Source: Bacteroidota bacterium (GTDB lineage Bacteria > Bacteroidota > Bacteroidia > Chitinophagales > Chitinophagaceae). Taken from it: DNA of 10,533 bases. The stretch covers positions 1-10,533 of the forward strand of contig JAEVYV010000239.1 in assembly GCA_023392575.1 (NCBI GenBank), read 5' to 3'. A program made the position numbers and the translations under genes. Positions 7,261 to 10,533 of this stretch are shown one piece after another. The notes below the pieces were generated by a model that was not told where the DNA came from, made no database searches, and saw only the letters and a program-made list of their open reading frames with translations. The stretch's first letter is position 1. Every line of letters starts with the position of its first letter.

Positions 7261-8598
7261 CTACTTTGCTCTTAATGTTCTCCATACAATTTTCGGATGC
7301 AGCAATTTAGCGGGTGAGTCAATCAGTCCCATTACTTTTAAAAAGGTTCTGCAAACCACTTCATCTCTAATGGTGGCCTTATGTACCAGCGAAACATATT
7401 TGTTGACCAGACCAATTCCGAAGGGCCGGGTTCCGGTGGTTTCAGGAAAACGAAAGTCTTCTCCGGTTGACATTTGCCACAGTTTGTTCTTTATTTTCAA
7501 GGTTCGTTTAAAGTAGGTTTTGGCCAACTTATGTTCCTCTACATTTTCGTCCATGATCTTGTCTAATTCAACCGCCTGCAAACAAGCCGAGGATATGCCT
7601 TGTCCGTACACCGGATTAAAACTGGAAACAGCATCGCCAAGCACAAGGAGCCCTAACGGAAAACGGTGCAGCTTTTCATAGTTTCGTCTGACGCTTGCAG
7701 GGAACCGGTACTGTATGATGTCGCTAAGCGGTTGGCAGGTGCTGGCAATATCATAAATATTTGGGTTGGGTAATGTTTTCAGAAATTCCAGAAAATCCTT
7801 TTCGTTTGTGGCGGCCTGCTCACCATGCCATCCCCCAACAGAAATAATCCACTGGTTTCCTTCTATGGGAAAAACGGCTCCGTTGCGTCGTTCTTTCGGG
7901 GCCTCGGGTGTATATGCCATCCAGGAACCGACCCGGGCATCTTCAGGATCTCTTTTATAAAGGCGGGTGGTATAGGTAACGTTAATTTTCACTTCGCTTA
8001 CAGGCACTTCAGCATATCCCATTTCTTTAAGCCATTGCGGTGTTCGTGATCCCCGGCCCGTGCAATCAACAACTAAATCGGCATCAAGGCTGGTTGATTG
8101 CCCGCTGCGTTTATCTTCAACCACCACACCTGTTATTTTTTGCTGATCAACGGAAGATCGTAATGCTTTGGCTGCCGTATGATCAAGGAGCGTTACATTG
8201 GGCAGGGTTAAAACTCTTTCACGTACCAGGTGTTCGAGCAGGGGCCGGGTTAGCGATATTCCCTTAATGTCCAAAAAAACGTTCTTTTTAAATCCTCCAT
8301 GCGTGAACCAATTCATGGAAGCGCCAAAATCGTTCACAACGCCGCCATGGTCAACCACTTCTTCAAACAAGCCGGGAAAATAACCAAACAGGATATTCAG
8401 GGCACAGGGAAGTAAACCATGAAGATGTTTTGTATGCGGTTGTCCTTTTCTGGATTCAGGATAGCGGTGCACCGCATCCTTTTCAATAATCGTTACCTGC
8501 TGAAAATGGCGACTGAGGGCTTTCGCCGTCATAAGACCGGCAAAACTTCCTCCTAACACGATGGCTTGTCTTCTGCTGGTTAGAAGAAACGGTTTCAT
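7261..8598 (-). CDS. FAD-dependent monooxygenase/epoxidase-like oxidoreductase
   Basis: 445 residues of the group A flavoprotein monooxygenase fold. The N-terminal Rossmann dinucleotide motif is IVLGGSFAG (G16-G21, Ser at the second Gly of GxGxxG) ending in the acidic E39 of VTIIEKD for FAD ribose. RKGQPHTKHLHGLL follows at about residues 50-63. The second FAD motif is LGDAVSSFNPVYGQG (G321, D322). The combination GGSxAG with RKGxPQ-like and HLHGLL is what I recall from the actinobacterial FAD epoxidases and hydroxylases related to LasC/MonCI of polyether pathways, but the substrate here is unknown and it could equally be a hydroxylase or reductase. No signal peptide is visible. It stands alone on its strand, convergent with hutH, and lies between two direct repeats. 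Sampled lines are less GC-rich than hutH. ATG at 8598 sits just before the Rossmann strand, as expected. Confidence 0.88.
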   Translation of the reverse strand: MKPFLLTSRRQAIVLGGSFAGLMTAKALSRHFQQVTIIEKDAVHRYPESRKGQPHTKHLHGLLPCALNILFGYFPGLFEEVVDHGGVVNDFGASMNWFTHGGFKKNVFLDIKGISLTRPLLEHLVRERVLTLPNVTLLDHTAAKALRSSVDQQKITGVVVEDKRSGQSTSLDADLVVDCTGRGSRTPQWLKEMGYAEVPVSEVKINVTYTTRLYKRDPEDARVGSWMAYTPEAPKERRNGAVFPIEGNQWIISVGGWHGEQAATNEKDFLEFLKTLPNPNIYDIASTCQPLSDIIQYRFPASVRRNYEKLHRFPLGLLVLGDAVSSFNPVYGQGISSACLQAVELDKIMDENVEEHKLAKTYFKRTLKIKNKLWQMSTGEDFRFPETTGTRPFGIGLVNKYVSLVHKATIRDEVVCRTFLKVMGLIDSPAKLLHPKIVWRTLRAK

Positions 8599-8618
8599 AG
8601 CGCTGCAGCTTGTTCATT

Positions 8619-8626
8619 CAAGCATA
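8619..8626 (-). promoter_or_regulatory. Possible -7 element for the flavoprotein gene
   Basis: The minus strand reads TATGCTTG, 7 of 8 positions compatible with TAnnTTTG, 20 bases before the ATG at 8598, preceded by an AT-rich stretch. The -33 position has only CTG at a 20-base spacing. Tentative. Confidence 0.3.
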
Positions 8627-8645
8627 TATAAATTTAATAATTCCA

Positions 8646-8756
8646 TCAGCAGGCAGATGATAAAATGCGGGCAACCGTATCCAAATTCACTTTTTCTTTA
8701 CAAAGAGTGTGTTCAACCTGTGCCGTAGACACAACGGATGGGTAGAACAATTCCAT
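8646..8756 (-). CDS. Possible small ORF, 36 codons
   Basis: An uninterrupted minus-strand frame from ATG at 8756 to TGA at 8646 encodes 36 residues beginning MELFYPSVVSTAQVEHT and ending VNLDTVARILSSAC. Composition is protein-like and the second half could be an amphipathic helix. It lies 47 bases upstream of the flavoprotein start in the same direction, and its ATG is 8 bases from the end of repeat copy B. I do not recognise it; it may be a real small protein, the remnant of a longer gene, or chance. Confidence 0.22.
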   Translation of the reverse strand: MELFYPSVVSTAQVEHTLCKEKVNLDTVARILSSAC

Positions 8757-8763
8757 TCCCAGG

Positions 8764-9044
8764 TTGAAGAGTTTAGTTAAGAGTATGTAAGGGTGGTTTT
8801 AACCTGCCCGTGTTTTGAACAGTGCAAAACACACCGCTATGAATTGACGATTTCAGTTGTAAGTTTTTTATTTGGCTATCAACTGTATTGCTACTATTGC
8901 GCTTTCGTTGTCTCCAAATTGCTGCTTCGTCACGCAACTTGCTCCCTTGTACGCCTTGTTCGCTATTCCACTTTTTTTTCACGCAGCGGAGCCACGATAC
9001 AGCGGCGCAGCGTCGTTGCTCCTTTGCGTTCGCTGCGAGAAACG
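8764..9044. repeat. Intergenic direct repeat, copy B
   Basis: Right member of the pair with 6994-7207. Matching blocks: TTGAAGAGTTTAGTTAA at 8764-8780, ATTGCTNCTATT at 8887-8898, the CTTGTACGC block at 8946-8966, TTGCTCCTTTGCGT at 9016-9029 and GAAACG at 9039-9044. The distance between the third and fourth blocks (70 bases) is nearly the same as in copy A (72), which supports common descent rather than chance. Between blocks the identity is partial, with insertions in B. An open frame across it on the plus strand is low-complexity and not credible as a gene. Confidence 0.7.
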
Positions 9045-9122
9045 ATGGCGAATAGAATTGTTGCCGTACACAAGTGCGGAAGTTCAATGGCAGTGCTTTT
9101 AGGCTTTATTTTCAGGCTGTTC
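9045..9122. other. Spacer without recognised content
   Basis: Remainder of the 577-base gene-poor stretch between the flavoprotein and methyltransferase genes. Beyond the repeat copy and the palindrome at 9123 I see nothing identifiable here. Confidence 0.4.
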
Positions 9123-9155
9123 AGACCCGGAGGTTTCTAAAAACTTCCAGGGTCT
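9123..9155 (-). terminator. Palindrome, probable terminator of the methyltransferase operon
   Basis: AGACCC-GGAGGTTT (9123-9136) pairs with AAACTTCC-A-GGGTCT (9141-9155): 14 pairs including one G-T, one bulged A and a 4-base loop. It starts 20 bases beyond the stop codon at 9176 on the minus strand. No U-tract follows on either strand, so it may be a U-independent terminator, an mRNA-stabilising hairpin, or a dispersed palindromic repeat. Confidence 0.5.
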
Positions 9156-9175
9156 CATTGAGCAATTCATTTAAT

Positions 9176-9856
9176 TTATTGTTTAATAAACCGGAGCATT
9201 TGTATGTCTGAATTTCCTTTGCGGACTATATCGATCTTTTCTGAAAATTGAAATCCGTTGGAGGTGAACAGTGAGTTTATTTTTTCAAAAGATAGCAAAG
9301 GCATTCTGCAACCGCCATGTAATTGTCCTTCTTTTTTAGGAGGATTTTCAAGAATGACGATCTCACCACCCGTTCTCAAAATCGCATAAATATCCCTTAT
9401 CATTTTTGATTGATCCGGAATTTCGTGTAGTGTGTTCAGCATCCATATCTTGCTAAATTGATTAAGAGGAAGCTGCAAACTATCCGGTGTGTTTTGCACT
9501 ATTTGAAAGCGGTAGGTAATGCTGTCACCCTTCACTTTTGAATAATGAGAAATCATATTACTGACCTTTATCTCATTCAGGCATTTGGGGTTGATGTCCA
9601 CTAAAATAAATGTCAGTTCTTTCAGCTCTGACGTGGCAGCGAAGGCGCCTTCATACCAACCGCTTGCGGCACCGATATCTACAATCGTATCGCCTTCTGA
9701 AACATGTAAAAACTGAAATTGCTGATGGTAATAGCTGCTAATCTTTTCTTTACTCTTCAATGGAACTCCACAAAAACCAATTTTATCCACCTTGTCTTTC
9801 TTTTGTGCTGAAAGGGTACAAGGAATAAGGAGAAATAAGAAAAGCAGTTTCCGCAT
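9176..9856 (-). CDS. Class I SAM-dependent methyltransferase-like protein with signal peptide
   Basis: 226 residues. Residues 1-18 are a textbook signal peptide (MRKLLFLFLLIPCTLSA, cleavage before QKK); the Cys at 13 is not in a lipobox. The remainder is a Rossmann methyltransferase fold: motif I VDIGAASGWY (59-68), the acidic end of strand 2 VDINP (D87), post-motif LNTLHEIPD (140-148) and GGEIVILE (163-170). The order and spacing suit a functional SAM site. No Met occurs between the signal and motif I (next Met is 101), so a cytoplasmic form from a later ATG would lose the SAM site. Substrate unknown. It follows the serine hydrolase gene after a single base, so the two are very likely co-transcribed and translationally coupled. 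Sampled lines are AT-rich (35-38% GC) against 58-67% in hutH and the amidohydrolase. Confidence 0.85.
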   Translation of the reverse strand: MRKLLFLFLLIPCTLSAQKKDKVDKIGFCGVPLKSKEKISSYYHQQFQFLHVSEGDTIVDIGAASGWYEGAFAATSELKELTFILVDINPKCLNEIKVSNMISHYSKVKGDSITYRFQIVQNTPDSLQLPLNQFSKIWMLNTLHEIPDQSKMIRDIYAILRTGGEIVILENPPKKEGQLHGGCRMPLLSFEKINSLFTSNGFQFSEKIDIVRKGNSDIQMLRFIKQ

Positions 9857-9857
9857 G

Positions 9858-10533
9858 TTATTTCTTTATAAAAGTATAAGGATCATACTCAATAAACTCA
9901 TTTTGCTTGGTGGTGATTGATTTTACCTTTTTGCCGGCGACATCAAACTTAATGGCAAAAACACCATACTCAATATTGTTGTATTGCATCAGCCATTCCC
10001 CGTTGTCCATATAATCCAGCGTGGCAGTCAGGTCGGGCTTTGTGTTGAATTCAATCTTTAATCGGTTTTCGGATTGGGTGATGGTGATGGTGCCATTAAG
10101 TTCGTTGTAGTACGTTCCGGTATAGGCCGATAAAGGCAGTTCGGGCTTCAGGCCTTTTACCCTTGCCGTCCAGCCCTGAATCTCTTTAATTTGATCCTGG
10201 AGTCCTTTTCGAAATCCGGCCAGTTGCTGCTGGCTGCGGTTCAGATAGGGAACGCCCAGGTAGGCATCCATGATCTGGTAACGCAATAGTTCAAAAAAGC
10301 CCTGATTGTCGTTGTTGGTTAAAATAGCTATGCCCAAACCTTCTTCGGGAATGAAGCAAACATTGCTGACCATGCCGCCGGCGCCACCGGTATGCCAGTA
10401 CACCTGCCGGCCATTATAATCGGCCACGTTTAACCCCAGGCCATAGCCCCGAAAGTGCATGGGATAAACCGCAGACTTGCGGCTGTTTGTCATGATGCTG
10501 ACATCCCTGGTTTTTTGCAGAACCGTCCAGGGC
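9858..10533 (-). CDS. Serine hydrolase (class C beta-lactamase family) with C-terminal DUF3471-like domain, 5' end outside window
   Basis: The C-terminal 225 or so residues of a penicillin-binding-protein-like serine hydrolase. The frame stays open to the window edge (PWTVLQKTRDVSI precedes the Met at 10493), so that Met is internal. The third active-site motif of the family is HTGGAGGMVS (His-Thr-Gly in place of Lys-Thr-Gly) near base 10392, preceded by YGLGLNV as is usual. SxxK and YxN motifs are outside. After a linker rich in Gln and Lys, the last 90 residues (from LSAYTGTYYNELNGT) match the small beta-barrel DUF3471 often attached to these enzymes. Members are typically exported and act on peptides, esters or D-amino-acid peptides; the substrate cannot be told. 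It is the upstream partner of the methyltransferase gene, one base apart. Confidence 0.9.
   Translation of the reverse strand, partial: PWTVLQKTRDVSIMTNSRKSAVYPMHFRGYGLGLNVADYNGRQVYWHTGGAGGMVSNVCFIPEEGLGIAILTNNDNQGFFELLRYQIMDAYLGVPYLNRSQQQLAGFRKGLQDQIKEIQGWTARVKGLKPELPLSAYTGTYYNELNGTITITQSENRLKIEFNTKPDLTATLDYMDNGEWLMQYNNIEYGVFAIKFDVAGKKVKSITTKQNEFIEYDPYTFIKK

Noticed and set aside
7028..7516. Plus-strand open frame of 162 codons after hutH
   Set aside because: Its first half is translated intergenic repeat and its second half is antisense to the end of the flavoprotein gene.
8793..9140. Plus-strand open frame of 115 codons in the gene-poor stretch
   Set aside because: It coincides with repeat copy B, is rich in Cys, Arg and Leu typical of translated non-coding repeat, and has no start-site support.
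1..10533. CRISPR arrays, insertion sequences, phage or toxin-antitoxin genes
   Set aside because: No regularly spaced repeats, transposase or integrase motifs, terminal inverted repeats or typical small gene pairs were found.

Overview
The window looks like a chromosomal segment of a Bacteroidota bacterium, probably near Chitinophagaceae. This rests on three things: TAnnTTTG-type promoter elements (a perfect TATCTTTG lies before the tRNA gene), short signal peptides ending in 'SAQKK' or 'AAAQEKK', and protein families and gene style typical of that phylum. No transposase, integrase, phage gene or CRISPR array is visible.

Layout from left to right: (1) the 3' three-quarters of a GH32 fructan hydrolase, cut by the window edge; (2) a 1089-residue exported protein with twelve propeller-type repeats fused to an amidohydrolase domain, closed by a strong intrinsic terminator; (3) on the minus strand, a tRNA-Arg(TCT) with its own promoter and terminator, and beyond it a 169-residue protein of unrecognised family; (4) divergently, a complete histidine ammonia-lyase gene (hutH) without other hut genes nearby; (5) a minus-strand FAD-dependent monooxygenase or epoxidase-like gene, flanked on both sides by two diverged direct copies of one intergenic sequence, the left copy starting inside the last codons of hutH; (6) a 577-base gene-poor stretch with the second repeat copy, a possible 36-codon ORF and a strong palindrome; (7) a tightly spaced minus-strand pair: a class C beta-lactamase-like serine hydrolase (5' part outside the window) followed after one base by a SAM-methyltransferase-like protein with a clear export signal.

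Most of the genes are unrelated housekeeping or catabolic functions: fructan breakdown, hydrolysis by an exported amidohydrolase, and histidine deamination. I see no convincing new multi-gene defence or mobile system. The items most worth a second look are the repeat-flanked, lower-GC flavoprotein locus, the methyltransferase fold that carries a signal peptide, and the His that sits where amidohydrolases normally have a metal-site Asp.
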